DNA of 64,000 bases from Nemopilema nomurai (Eukaryota > Cnidaria > Scyphozoa > Rhizostomeae > Rhizostomatidae), in assembly GCA_003864495.1 (NCBI GenBank), contig ML133454.1, positions 1,025,149 through 1,089,148 on the forward strand, written 5' to 3'. Shown here piece by piece: positions 30,804-42,429 of this stretch (position 1 is its first letter; each line of letters begins with the position of its first letter). A program made the translations under genes and the position numbers. The notes beneath the pieces are model-generated. The model saw only the letters and a list, made by a program, of their open reading frames with translations, did not search any database and was not told the DNA's origin.

Positions 30804-30974
30804 CTGTATCAAGATAGGGACAACGGCTGGTCAAGTAAAGAGTATGTGGACAAACACATTGATACGTGTTATTGGACATTTTGCAAATGCTCTATCAGAG
30901 TATTTAAAAAGCAACACGTTACTGATAGAGATGCATTAAATTTTGGGTGGTTAGGTACATTTTAAAATTAAGTT

Positions 30975-32312
30975 TTAATAGATATCTGATGTGTGCTCTG
31001 TCACGGCAATCAGAAGAGGTATTTGCCGAATATTTCAACCCATGATTTCCTCTTCAGATAGCTTGAGTTGAGGTGTCTGAGATCGATGGGTTGGGTGTCT
31101 GCGGCCATTTTGCACATCAGTTTTTCATTTTGCACACCGGCAAATTCGATAATGAAATTTGACGACCTTCATAATTTTGTATTCATGAATGCTATTTTAC
31201 CTCATTGCTGAGTACCCATTTCCATTCGGTGATTCTCGAATAAGCCGCGGAGATTGATCTATTTCAAGATAAGAAAATATCGAAATTATCTATCAAGCAA
31301 TTTAATTTTATATTAAAATTATTGATTATGTTGTTTTACAGAGTAACTAATGCCTGCAGAAATGGAATCTGCGATTAGCAACAATTTTGCGAAATGGGCC
31401 AACATTTTAGCGTGGTGATCACCTAAAATTGTACGCTTCAAGGCAGTAAACCGAAATTTGGTACGTCGTATAGAAAGCATTCAAGCGCTCCCTTTTTCTT
31501 TCCTTTTTAAGACAGAAGCAGAAATCAGCTATTTCCTCCTTCTTGTTTATAAGCTAAATTTCTTTATGAACATTTGATTCAATTATTAACAAAAATTTAA
31601 ACTTTTGTAGTAATTCACTAAAATGCCAAAGGCAACCTCAGGAGTCGAAAATCAACAAATCGACGGGGGGCTTATTGAAAATTTGTAGTTCTATGGTGGG
31701 GGCTTATTCGAGGGGGGGCTTATTCGAGGAGGGGGGCTTTTTCGAGGGGCCAATTCGAGGATTTACGGTACCCTCCTCCTTTAACATCTATTCAGAATTT
31801 CCAAAGTTATATTTGAGTAGCTACCGTGAATTACTACAAATTCAAAGATCTACAATCAAGAGTGTTACATGCAACGTGTTCAGAAATGTTTCAGCTTTTC
31901 AAATTTTGACAACAAACGGGTGGTAACAAAAAATAGTGGGCTTGAGAGGTTCCTAACACTATTTGGTGTAGATAATTTATATTCAATAGAAAGAATTAAT
32001 ACATTTTATTAAAGTATATGATGAAATCTAAAATAGGAATTCCTTAAGCCTTAAGCCCAATCTCTACTAGGCGGAAAATTGTCGAGCAGCGAAAAGTAGG
32101 ATCACTTTCTACTTTTCGCTAGTTGGCATTTTCTAGGCCAGGAAGATGCTAGGCCAGGAAAAGCTGAAATGTAAATAAGTGCTTGAACATTTGTTTACTA
32201 AAAAAGTCAATAAACCAACTCAAATTCTGCAAATTCTGTACTTCATTTCAAGTTTAGGCCATGTATGACGATACCTATCACGTTTTTCTGGTCAAGCAAC
32301 TGACCGTCTTAC
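30975..32312. other. Non-coding stretch with repeats
   Basis: No exon was recognised here, although one linking the candidate signal exon to the receptor kinase may exist. Near 31663-31760 is a G-rich tandem repeat with a GGGGGGCTTATTCGAG-like unit. At 32088-32120 is a hairpin with 12-bp arms (AGCGAAAAGTAG / CTACTTTTCGCT) inside a longer imperfect inverted repeat. Confidence 0.5.
31663..31760 (+). repeat. G-rich tandem repeat
   Basis: About four imperfect units of GGGGGGCTTATTCGAG. Such repeats are common in non-coding cnidarian DNA, and no function is assigned. Confidence 0.6.
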
Positions 32313-32394
32313 CTCTCAACTGGTGTGCGCTTCCCATCCCCCAACCTACGAGGCACAACGTCGCCAAAATGTGACACAATGCGAAGAAAGTCAT
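32313..32394 (-). CDS. Candidate signal-peptide exon (possibly of the receptor kinase)
   Basis: ATG at 32394 opens a 27-residue stretch with a hydrophobic core (MTFFALCHILATLCLVGWGM) and a likely cleavage site at GSA. It ends at a good donor (AGAG|GTAAGA) in phase 1. It would suit a secreted or membrane receptor and lies on the same strand upstream of the Frizzled CRD exon. The phase does not join directly to that exon, so at least one exon is missing between them, or it belongs to another gene. Confidence 0.4.
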
Positions 32395-34714
32395 TATCGC
32401 CAGTGAACAATCAACATCAATGCAACTTCGAAGAGTCCATTTGCATTTTTCGTACCAGTTACAGACACTGCATACGCGAAATCGTTTGTGGTGAATCTCC
32501 AAATCTATCGAGCAGTCAGTGATCTATGCTTCCGTGTGAAAACGTTGCAAAGCTCTCGCATCATGAGGCTCTGCTGACAACTTGTCAATATTGTGCCAAT
32601 CTGCGCTGCTTGAGCCTAAATAATCCAGACCCATACATTGTTTGATGTTTGCCCTTGTCATTTGGGGGCTCTGTCTATAAAATATCTTAACAGATACTCG
32701 ATCAATATAATGACAGTTATTCTCAGCGGGGATTTATAATTAGAGAATCAGTGGAGTTTGTAATCATCATAGAGATAGGATAATAATCATAGACATGTTG
32801 GATTGGTGCTTGAAGTGGATGGTACTACAGGATGAGGCGAACAGATTTCCGTGGTTCTATGCCAACTCTACAAATGTGAATGCAATAGCTTTTAAACATC
32901 AGATGAATGATTTTCAACTTAAGATTTTTTTAAGTATATATACCATATAAAATTTTATACAGGCTTGCCTCTGCATCCTACTAGAATTTACAAAGTTGGT
33001 AGCACTAGGGAGCACAGGGAGCAAAAGACCCTGTGACCATTAACAAGAAAATATAACAGGTAACAGTTAAATGAAACAATTGCGGGCACCAACAAATACT
33101 ATTAATTTCTGATAACAAAGGAACCGGAAAAGTGTACAGGGTGGCTGAGTAGCATTAAAAAGAGAAGAAATTCGATGTCATTCAAGCCGACTCGTTTTAT
33201 GAGTGAAGTTTAAAGTCTTTTCATTATGCTCTTTTTCATGTCACTAGAAAGTTTTTTATTACCATAAAATAAATATTGGACTAAAATATTTTTGAAAGCA
33301 TGTCAATTTGAACAACTGGTCGTGGCAATGCCGAAAATATCTCGTCACTTGACGTCAAATTCAGGGCAAAGCAACGAAAAATGCTCAGCATCCGCAATAC
33401 CATTATTCTTTGGGCACATTGGGTAAATTTATCTCTAGAATTGTGCTTGTTGAAGAGGTGGAATTGGTTCCTTTGCGAGTTAAGTTATTTATGATCTAAT
33501 AGAACAAGCTAAGACGTCTACACCATCTGCGGAAACTTGGTGACTCCCAGCTCTGCATACAGTTTTTCTCGAGATGTTACTCTCCATGTTCCAGTTCCAG
33601 CAAACACAGCAGAATACTGAACAGATTCTAATTGATCCATTGAATTTGATAAGGCGATATTTCGACTGAATTCACACACTTCGGTGGAATCTGATAAATT
33701 GTGTTCTTGAAGTCCAAGTGAGGCTGTGCAAAAAGTTTTTATAATTCTAGATTTGTCTTCATGTAGCGTAGATGGCACGATTAGATTCTCCTTGCAGATT
33801 CCTCTTCCTTTACATTAGACACAAGTTTTAAGTACATGTGTGTTATAAGACACGTTTTTCCCCAAATTAATCACTGACCTGTTCTATTTCAACTTGTAGA
33901 GAAATTGAACGAGGGTGTAGATCAAATAGCATTCAACAGGTTGATATGAAGAACTTTCGCGTTTGTTATATTCAAAGTCTGCCAAGCGCTAAGAAGATTA
34001 GTGACGCTTTCTCACTTTTTTCATATCATTGGTTGCATGACGTCATTGATAAGCTTGAATACAATTCAGGTGCAGCCCCTCTCCCCTCTGAAAAGATAAG
34101 AGCCTTGAGGACCAAGTTGCAGTTTCACTTCAGGCAAAGCAAGAGGCACATGCAAGGTGGACGGGAAGATCGCATCGCGCAGAAGACACCACACCACACT
34201 TCATGTAAATTATGGATTGAGAAGTGGTAGCTGCTGCATTGTTTCAGATAAAAAGATTTCATAAAAACAGTTTCCAGGAGCCACCAGAATTTCGTGATTA
34301 TTGCCATACTGGACAGTGCATATGGGTGCTATAATTCACGTACGCTTCTTTAATTCACCAACATTAAATGTTCAATGTGCAAAAATTGAGATCCATCTAA
34401 AAAATTACACGTTTTAACTAAAAATACATTATTAAATAACTGGGGTTCACATAAGTCAAGTCAAACGCTATAAATTCAATATGCACTTTTAATATCAATT
34501 TTAATTGCCTGTCGTATAAAATTACTGCATATCGCATACAATATTGCATACTGTATAAAAACTATCAAAAAAGATACATGGCAGGAGATATGAAAGGGAC
34601 GAAAACAATTGAAGGTTTTTATTAACAAACATGGAAGCGCAGAAGCAATGAAAATTATTGGTTTTCAATGTGTTTTCTAGTAAGCTTCTTGAAAGCATTT
34701 TCTTGCATTTACAT
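32395..34714. other. Intergenic or upstream region with a LINE scrap
   Basis: No complete gene was found. A reverse-transcriptase scrap lies at 33518-33640. TTTATT at 34618-34623 (AATAAA on the minus strand) is a probable polyadenylation signal for PMS2, about 90 bp past its stop. Confidence 0.5.
33518..33640 (-). mobile_element. LINE reverse-transcriptase C-terminal scrap
   Basis: The minus-strand translation contains VQYSAVFAGTGTWRVTSREK followed by LYAELGV. This matches the block after the RT thumb in CR1/L2-type LINEs (GA-x-GT-S-x-E-x-LY-x-ELG). No other part of the element is recognisable. Confidence 0.55.
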
Positions 34715-37700
34715 CTAATCTTCAAGACACCTCTCAGGTGCATCGCCGATACGTTTTAAATTGACAAGATGGCGCATTGTAGGCCTGCCATGTGGACAGT
34801 TCCAAGGGTGTTCGATTTCTGCCATGTGGTTCACCAAAGTCTTCATCTGCGAGCTGTTCAGAGCGTTTCCAACCATGGTGGACATGCGACAGGCGCGGCT
34901 GGCAAACATGCTTCGCACGCGACTAGGCCTGCACATAACCCCCGGGTTATCACTGAGCATGAAAATCAGCTCTTCGATATCTTGAATGTCGAAAGTCCAA
35001 TTCTTTGAAGTCGGCAGCGAAACAAGGCTAATCTTGTGACCGGCCAGCTGGTCAAGATCAACATTAAACTCGAAGCCGTTTTTGCGAAAGATCTCTATGT
35101 TATCTAGCAGAATGCTCTCATTTACGGGTGTCAGTTCTAGAGGCCTTGGCTGTATCAGGCGTTGACTTTTCAAGCAATGCTTATTCTGCAGTGTCTCGAA
35201 ATTATACTTCTCATCGCTAGCATGTTGGTCAATGATAAATACATCATCCTGTGCTTTAGCAATGATAAAGCCAAGATTAAACTGGCCAATGATCTCCATC
35301 TTTCTAAACGCATCTTTGGAAATGTACTTTCGGAGTTCTTCCTCAGCTGCATTGTTTTGTTGCGGAGTTATTTTGGCACGAAATCCGAGAAGCTGGGAGT
35401 TAGCAGACGGACCATCGTCCTGTCCATCTGGGCACCAATGCTTCATAATTTTGTCCAAGTCACATGGCACGTCTACGGTGTGTCGCACCAGTCGTGATCT
35501 TTTAGCTGGCTTATTACAGTCATAATCCGAACTGCTTACATCCTGATTACCATGGGTATCGAGCTCTCTCTCTTTGATCATCACATCACAATGATCTTCT
35601 ACGGAAATCGAACTGGGGGAAGCAAGCGTATTAATGCCATGGTCTTCTATCAAATCACCTATTTCTAATTCGATGACGGGATTGACAGCACTTGATTCTA
35701 TGGCTTCCGAATCTTTACAAATAGTATTACCAACACATTTCTCTGGCGTAATGTCCACAATCGCACTTTGGCGACCGTCCCTGTCTTTCTTAGCACTTAT
35801 CGTCCCTTCAGCAATGTACTCAACACGTTTCACGTCTTGTTTTTCATCCAATTGGGCTGTTAATTCGCCTCTTTCTTCTTTACTATCAGATGTGGGCCCC
35901 CCATCACAGTCCAAATCTTGTTTCTTTGAACCTGTTAACGCTATTTCATCTGTTGATGATGAATCCCTCTTGCCACCACCACGAGGAAAGTGACTTTCCT
36001 TGGGTATCTTAAGCAAAAACTTGTCCATATTCAGCTGCTCATTATTTCTCGTTTGTGCTCCAATCAGTGTATTGCTTTTCGAAAACTTACTTCTGAATTT
36101 ACTCAAGATTGACGAAACATTGGGGTCATTTGAAGAAACATTGGGGTCATTTGAAGAAACATGAGTCATTTTTATTACAGTATCATTGAAATTGTTTTCC
36201 TTTTTATCAACAATAGGAGAACCACCAGCCTGGTCACCACCTAAAAATGATGAGCTTACATTTGAGTCACTTTTCTTTGGAGAATTTGAATTCTTTGAAT
36301 CTTGTGCACTATGATGTCCATCTGCAAAACTTAGAGCAGGAGATTTAACATGTTGAGTGACCTGTACTTGATAATTGCCAGCTGATTCCGAAAACATCTT
36401 CAGTAATGATGACTTTAATATTGCAAGAAGAAGCTTTTCGTTCTGGATGAATATCTGCCTTTTATCTGGAGTAATGTTTACATCAACCATATCTAGAAAA
36501 GCAAACAGCAGTATCTGTAGACCTATAAATATTGTCATATATCACCTGAGAGGACATTTGCTGATTTTAAACTAAAACAATCCCAATAAAATTCTGTTTT
36601 CTAGCATGGGTTTTTGGGTATGTATAAGCATGTAAAACTTACATAAACAGTGTTTTGAATGAAGAGCATGAAACAGTTAATGGATAAAAAAGCATTGCAA
36701 AGACATGTTCTGGATAAAAACCCATAAAAGTTAACTGATTATGCTACATAAGTATTTGCAAGTAATGCTAAAAATGTGATTTCTCAAAGCTCTTGGCAAA
36801 CCTGAAATAAAAGGCCTGCAAACTCGGAGTTACATGCAAAATGCAAAAAACAATTTTAATGCATACTTTGGGCTGACTGACGACAAAAATTACAAAAAAA
36901 TTCAAATGTTGAAGAAATACTGATACTTACCAGCTTTTAAGCCTATATCTAGGAAAATAAATGGGTTCTGGTGTCTGTTGAAAATATGATAAACTTCATT
37001 AACCAGTCTTGAAATCTTTGCAATGTCACAAGGCCTCTTGTTTATGAAAAAGAACTGTCTATCCAGAGAGCTTCTTCCACAATTGTGATCAGTAAATGAT
37101 ACATATCCATCAATAGCAAAGACATCTTTGTTGTCTGGCAATTTTTTGGGAGAAATACTAAAACTTTCCAAGATTTCCTCAGAAGGACAGCTTTGTTCAA
37201 ACTTCATCAGACTCTTGACCTGCACAAAGAATTTCCAAGACAAGTGAAGTTACTTGACACATTATTAAATGTAATTTGCTTAAAAGGCATGTACTGGAAA
37301 ATAAACGAGTATTGACAGCATTTTACAGGTCTGGAAAATTGATATAACTACAGAATAAAGTAATACTTAGTGTTAAATTCAGGGAGGGTGCGCTTGCATG
37401 TGAAAACTGAGACAGTCAAATAGCAAAATAATATTATGAATGCTATGAATAAATTTGTAAACATAAAATTCTGTACAAATTTCTTCAGTCTACTTTGACA
37501 AATAAAGAAAAGATTGCAGATAACTGGTAATAAGTCTTTATTTTAGTGGGCAAAAAAAGCTGAATAAAAGATCTTTCCCCCTTCATCAATTCACTACTCC
37601 TATCCTTCGGCTTGCATCTAAACTCCACATCTCAAACCAAAGATTCCAATGATTGTCTTCTTTTCAAAACTAAGGTACGATAATAGTTTATTACCTGTTT

Positions 37701-38632
37701 TGGTCCAAAAATACTTGCAATATTTTCAATGATTGATTCTGCTCCAGGAGTTGACAAAAGAACTACTTTCTTATTCTTTTCTGTAACATTCAAACAACTT
37801 ATCCGAACACCAGTGTTGATGATGCCATATGCTTGCAAAATTGCATTTAACTTTGGAAACTCCTTTTTGATATTCCTCTGAAATTCTTTATGTCTAACAG
37901 GCAGTGTATGGAAAAGTTGATTTATTATAACAGTTGTTCCCGGCTCTCTTGCACAAGGCGCTATAGACGTTAAATTACCATTGTAATCAAACTCAAGTTT
38001 GCTTCCAAAATTCTTCAGGCTGTGTCTGGTAATTATGGTAAGTTTGCTGCAAAAGAAATCAGCAATTAGTGACAGTGAAGCTACTAAAAAATGTAAATAA
38101 ATATAGATGGCATCATACCGTGTAAAACACTTAAAACAATTAGTTGCAACACATTTTTAAAAAAAAACAGGGAAGTGTTCTTTAAAATATTTATTGCCGT
38201 AAAATGTAATAGTCGTACTTAGATTTCTGGTCCACCAAACCCAGTTACAGTAATATAGAATTTAATCTCTGTAAAATATTACCTTAGGGCACAGAGAGAA
38301 CTCAAAGCTTCTCCTCTGAATCCGAAGGTGGCAACAGAACCCAAATCTTCAAAGTCTCTCAATTTTGAAGTACAGTGTTTCAAGGCAATGGCTTTGAAAT
38401 CCTTCTCTTCAATTCCAGAACCATTATCACTGACTTCAAAAGAATCGACTCCATACTCTTTCAATTTGATCTCGACATTGGTCGCGCCTGCATCTACGCT
38501 GTTTTCGATCAATTCCTTTACGGCAGTGGCGAGATTCAATATAACTTGCCCAGAGCAAATTTGATGCACCGATCTGCGGTCGATCTGTTTAATTGAGCTC
38601 TGGACAGAAGTTTCTTCGATATCACTCGCCAT
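34715..38632 (-). CDS. PMS2: PMS2 mismatch-repair endonuclease (MutL homologue)
   Basis: Partner of MLH1 in MutLalpha, which nicks the daughter strand during mismatch repair. Four minus-strand exons: 38632-38283, 38046-37695, 37219-36931, 36492-34715, all in phase, giving 922 residues (human 862). The N-terminal GHKL ATPase has [27 protein letters not shown] and [12 protein letters not shown]. The transducer domain has [15 protein letters not shown] and NITPDKRQI. The linker is long, charged and poorly conserved, and includes a 21-bp in-frame tandem duplication. The C-terminal endonuclease metal motif DQHA-x2-E-x4-E is intact ([12 protein letters not shown], 35195-35230), as are SRACR and [11 protein letters not shown]. 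Ending in CLED, the protein is complete and should be active. It is unusually intron-poor compared with vertebrate PMS2. The start is the first Met, 15 residues before [12 protein letters not shown], which matches the family N-terminus. Confidence 0.97.
36115..36158 (-). repeat. 21-bp in-frame tandem duplication in PMS2 linker
   Basis: ACATTGGGGTCATTTGAAGA(A) occurs twice in tandem on the + strand, encoding SSNDPNV twice on the minus strand. It lies in the unstructured linker between the ATPase and endonuclease domains, where length changes should be tolerated. Confidence 0.85.
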
Positions 38633-41600
38633 TAAATCGACTGCTAAAAGTTAGGAATAGATGGCCAACTCGCAGTAATCGCAGTGGGCCTTCTCCATTT
38701 TGAGATCATTGGTTCTCCCGCCAAATAAAACGCTGCCTCGATCTGGCCTAGCCTCTTGATCAATGTGTTTGCAGAAGTTACAATGAGAAGTTTACAATCA
38801 ACTATCGGTAAAATCAGAATGATGAATCAATTACAAAGTGTATAGAACCAACTGCGAGATTCCTAAAGCCACTCAGTAGAAAATTCCTCAAGAGATAAAC
38901 CTCCTGTTAGGCTTTTTTAAATAAAAGTTGAGTCAAGGCACACTATAGAGAATTGTGCTTCGTCGCCTTCTTGGGGCATCAATGTACCTTAATCGGGGGC
39001 ATTTTTAGGTCACTTTTCATTTCTCACCTGTAAATGCCAAACTGTACAGTTCTTCTTGAGAGCACCACTCTAGGTGCAGCATGTCACCAAAGCTGTACGA
39101 GCGGGCCCCTTTTCCTTAGGTGCGGGGCCCCTTCAGGCTAACCAAAAGCGCGGGGCATGGGACCGTGCCACCCGAACCCCCTCAAACTGCACTGTTGTCA
39201 ATGCCTGTTACATTCAAGTACGCTCTAGAGTCATCAGATTCTTGGTGACAAAGTAATTTGTGTTGTTTATTCGGTTAGATGCCGGGATGCGCCTCTGCAT
39301 TGCAAGGGTGCAGGTCCTTCAGTTAGTAGCACAGCTGAGTCACTTCATCTTTCAAAATGCAAACTAATCTTGTTAATTTCTTTATAGCAAATGCCCAATT
39401 TTTTAGTGTAGACTTTGAATATTGTAATTTAAACACCCTGACAGAGAGGGTACTGAATTTTTGAAAGGATAGTTTAACGAAAGGAACAAACATCTTACCA
39501 GATGGGCCATCTTTATCAATTTTTGAAACCGATCACGTCGCCCGTTCTGCATTCTTGGGCGTGGAAAGCTTTGCTTGTGCTAACTTGCGTAATATGGTTT
39601 CTTTGCTGACTTACGAAATAACATAATACACAGTGCACTTATAATATTCTTGTTCATCTTATTTCGAGTAACTTCTAGAATTTTTAGCAGGATTAGAAGT
39701 TTCCTTTCCTTCAATTTTCTCATAACATCATCACTTAACGAAGGTTGGGGGGGGGGGGGGGGGTAGCTACCCTTAAATCTCGTGGCAATGCCTCTGGCTG
39801 TATTTTGCATTTATATTTTGACAAAACAGCTTCATTCAAACGGGCTGCTAATTGTGTCACTTGATAGTGTGAACATGAACACATCCGAAGTATTGAGCAC
39901 CATCTACATAATTTGCAGAGCTTGACGTGTTATGAATTAATAGATCAACAAATCATATACGCACGGGAAATTGGAGAATTGTTCGGAACAGACGTTAGAA
40001 CTTTGAGTCATGTGCTTTCACCATCTTGAGGCTACTCCTAAAAACGCCTGGAAAGACTATTTGATAAAATAACTTTGCAGATGCAGATGGTGTTCAGAAG
40101 ATTAAAGAAGGTGGAATCAACAAAGACTCGTTAAAAGAAACTTTTCCAGAAGTGGGGACTCAAGCTTAACACCAGCACCAGCTCAGCCTGGATAAACCCT
40201 TTAATGTCCACAGTTTTTTATGTGGTAGCTAAATATTTATTGGCTGTTCTGTATAGGTAGCCTGAATGGAGATGAACAGACTTCAGCGTCCAGCGTTGCG
40301 GGGGATCCAAGGAGTGCTTCGGTCCAAAGTGCTGAGGGAAGAGGAGCGTGAGCAAATCATCGGGAGGCCGAGCGATCACGACTTGAAATCAGAAAATGAA
40401 GATTCATGATCCTGGAACATGTTGGCAAAAGCGGCACTCCAGCAAAGAAAGCCAATGCCTCGAAGCTAAAAGACCCACTGGCAGACCCCCAGCTCCCCTT
40501 ACGAGCGCCATACATAGCGACTTGAAAAATCTTGGACAGTTTTTTGGATGGACAACTGGAGGTGGGAGGCTATTGGTGCTAGCCAACATTGGTGCTAGCG
40601 TAGTGACTTCTCCTCATTGTTTTGATGTTAGGAACACTTCAGAAGGCGTGCGCCTTTAACAGCAGTTTTAAGTTTAGGTGAAAGGAAGCTGCTAAGGTAC
40701 AGGTACCATGTAGCTGCCTTTGTGTTCGTTGAAGCTTTCGACAACCCGTTTCTTCGATCAGGGGCGTAACTAGACCAATAAGTTTGGGGGGGGGCTGAAA
40801 AGGGTTTTTGCCCTGCAAAACTGAACGGTGCTCTGCAGACCTCGAAATAAAGGTTTGCCTATAGGCTACTAGTGAAAGCTTTACCAATGTACATTTGTCT
40901 TTACCAATTATAAATTTATACGCAATGAAAAGAAATTTGAAATTTCCTAATTTTCACAGTATTTTTTTTCGATACGGTCTTTTTCTTGCCAAATGTTCTT
41001 GCGTCTTAGCTAGATGTAAAATCCAAATTTAGCGCACACGTTGTGACGTTATTAGCCTCCGGATACTTTTACACACGTGAATTTAGAATGTGAATTAGAA
41101 AACGTTGAGCGAAGTTCACATTAATCAGAGTTGTGCTATTTTTGAACAGATAAGAATTTGGACTGCTGATCGAAGTCTATCACTGTACCATTCCTGATAA
41201 TAATCCTAGATAGTGACTTTTTGAAACACCCGTTGAAAAAGTAAAACATTAAGTATTTTAACTGCAAGCAATTGTGATTTGTTTTTGTAGATTAAACATG
41301 AAATACATTACTAATTTGCTGAGGCACACCTAAGGCTTAACTGTTTTCAGGCATCTCTTATTTAAGTAATCAAAAAGTGAAATACTTACATTCCATACCT
41401 GGTTTGAATTTTTAAAGCGCAGCGTCGAGGAGCCCTCACTGTGTATTGATCAAACAACTTTTGCCAAAAGCTATGGTTTTAAATTGAAACTCGCTTCGCC
41501 ACATTGAATTTAGCGCATTCCGTTATTTGTGTCAATATCAACCTTGCACTCATAAACATATGTGCATCAATCATCATTGCATCCATCAGCTATGACAGTT

Positions 41601-42429
41601 AGTTGCGAAATGCTTCCGAGAGTTTCTTAACTGTGATGTCATGAATGATGTTATAAAATTTTCTTAACCATTTTTATCACGTCAAGAGATTCGCTTCCGT
41701 TCTGATGCTGTATTTAGGTATGGGAAGTATATTTTTATCCCTTTTTTTGAGTTTTAGGCCATCAGAGCAATCATGCTCTTGGATTTTACAAAATTCCGTT
41801 GTTCTATGTTTTATCATGTTTTAATAGTTTCTAAACCTTCTGCTTCGAGTACTGAAGTTTCTTAATTTTTTCTGACTTTCCAGTATTTATTTTTATAGCC
41901 AGTTTCATATAAAAAAATGAGTGTAACTGGTCTTTTCTGTCATAACCTGTTCCCTTCGCTTGAATGCTATGTCAGGAAGGGAAAATCGGCGCAATATGAT
42001 ATATCCATTTTAAAATTCTTCAACGAACTTCAGAGGTGGGGTTCCTGCGCTGCAATATAATTTTTCTTGGCGCCCTGCGAAATATTCGATTGCCCTGAGA
42101 AATCCATTATTTTTTAGATTAGTGGGGTGTCACACCCCCCGGGATTTTCGCCCCTGTCTTCGATCGTAGCTTTTAATTGATTTTAAATTGTTATCGAAAC
42201 TTTGCTGCCTACCCTTTTACTCCATAGAATAAAACACGAAGCGTGAACGAAGGTGGCCTACAAGCGGCCACTGCGTTTAACTCGCTGAGCTTGAGGCGCG
42301 GCCCAGACTCCTTTCGATCTACCATCGCTAAATAGCCTCGTTTACAGATGACCCAATGCATTTCCAAAGAAGGTCTCCCTGAAACTTGTTGCCGCTTTCC
42401 GCACATGATTACCAAGCAAGTGAAATAAA
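38633..42429. other. Divergent intergenic region between PMS2 and PABPN1
   Basis: PMS2 and PABPN1 point away from each other here. No gene is recognised. A 17-base poly-G run lies at 39747-39763, and a 1.4-kb hAT element occupies 40759-42156. The remaining 270 bp before the PABPN1 start codon should hold its promoter. Open frames at 40396-40659 and 42209-42415 show no homology. Confidence 0.55.
40759..42156. mobile_element. Non-autonomous hAT transposon with perfect target duplication
   Basis: The ends are CAGGGGCG and CGCCCCTG, typical of hAT. The element is flanked by identical 8-bp direct repeats TCTTCGAT at 40751-40758 and 42157-42164, the hAT target-site length. The 1,398-bp interior is AT-rich and has no transposase ORF. 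The ends are subterminally G-rich and C-rich. The intact duplication and ends suggest a recent insertion. Confidence 0.88.

Noticed and set aside
30980..31140. Minus-strand frame starting MAADTQPIDLRHLNSS as a missing receptor exon
   Set aside because: No fitting splice sites and no likeness to Ig, kringle or CRD sequence.
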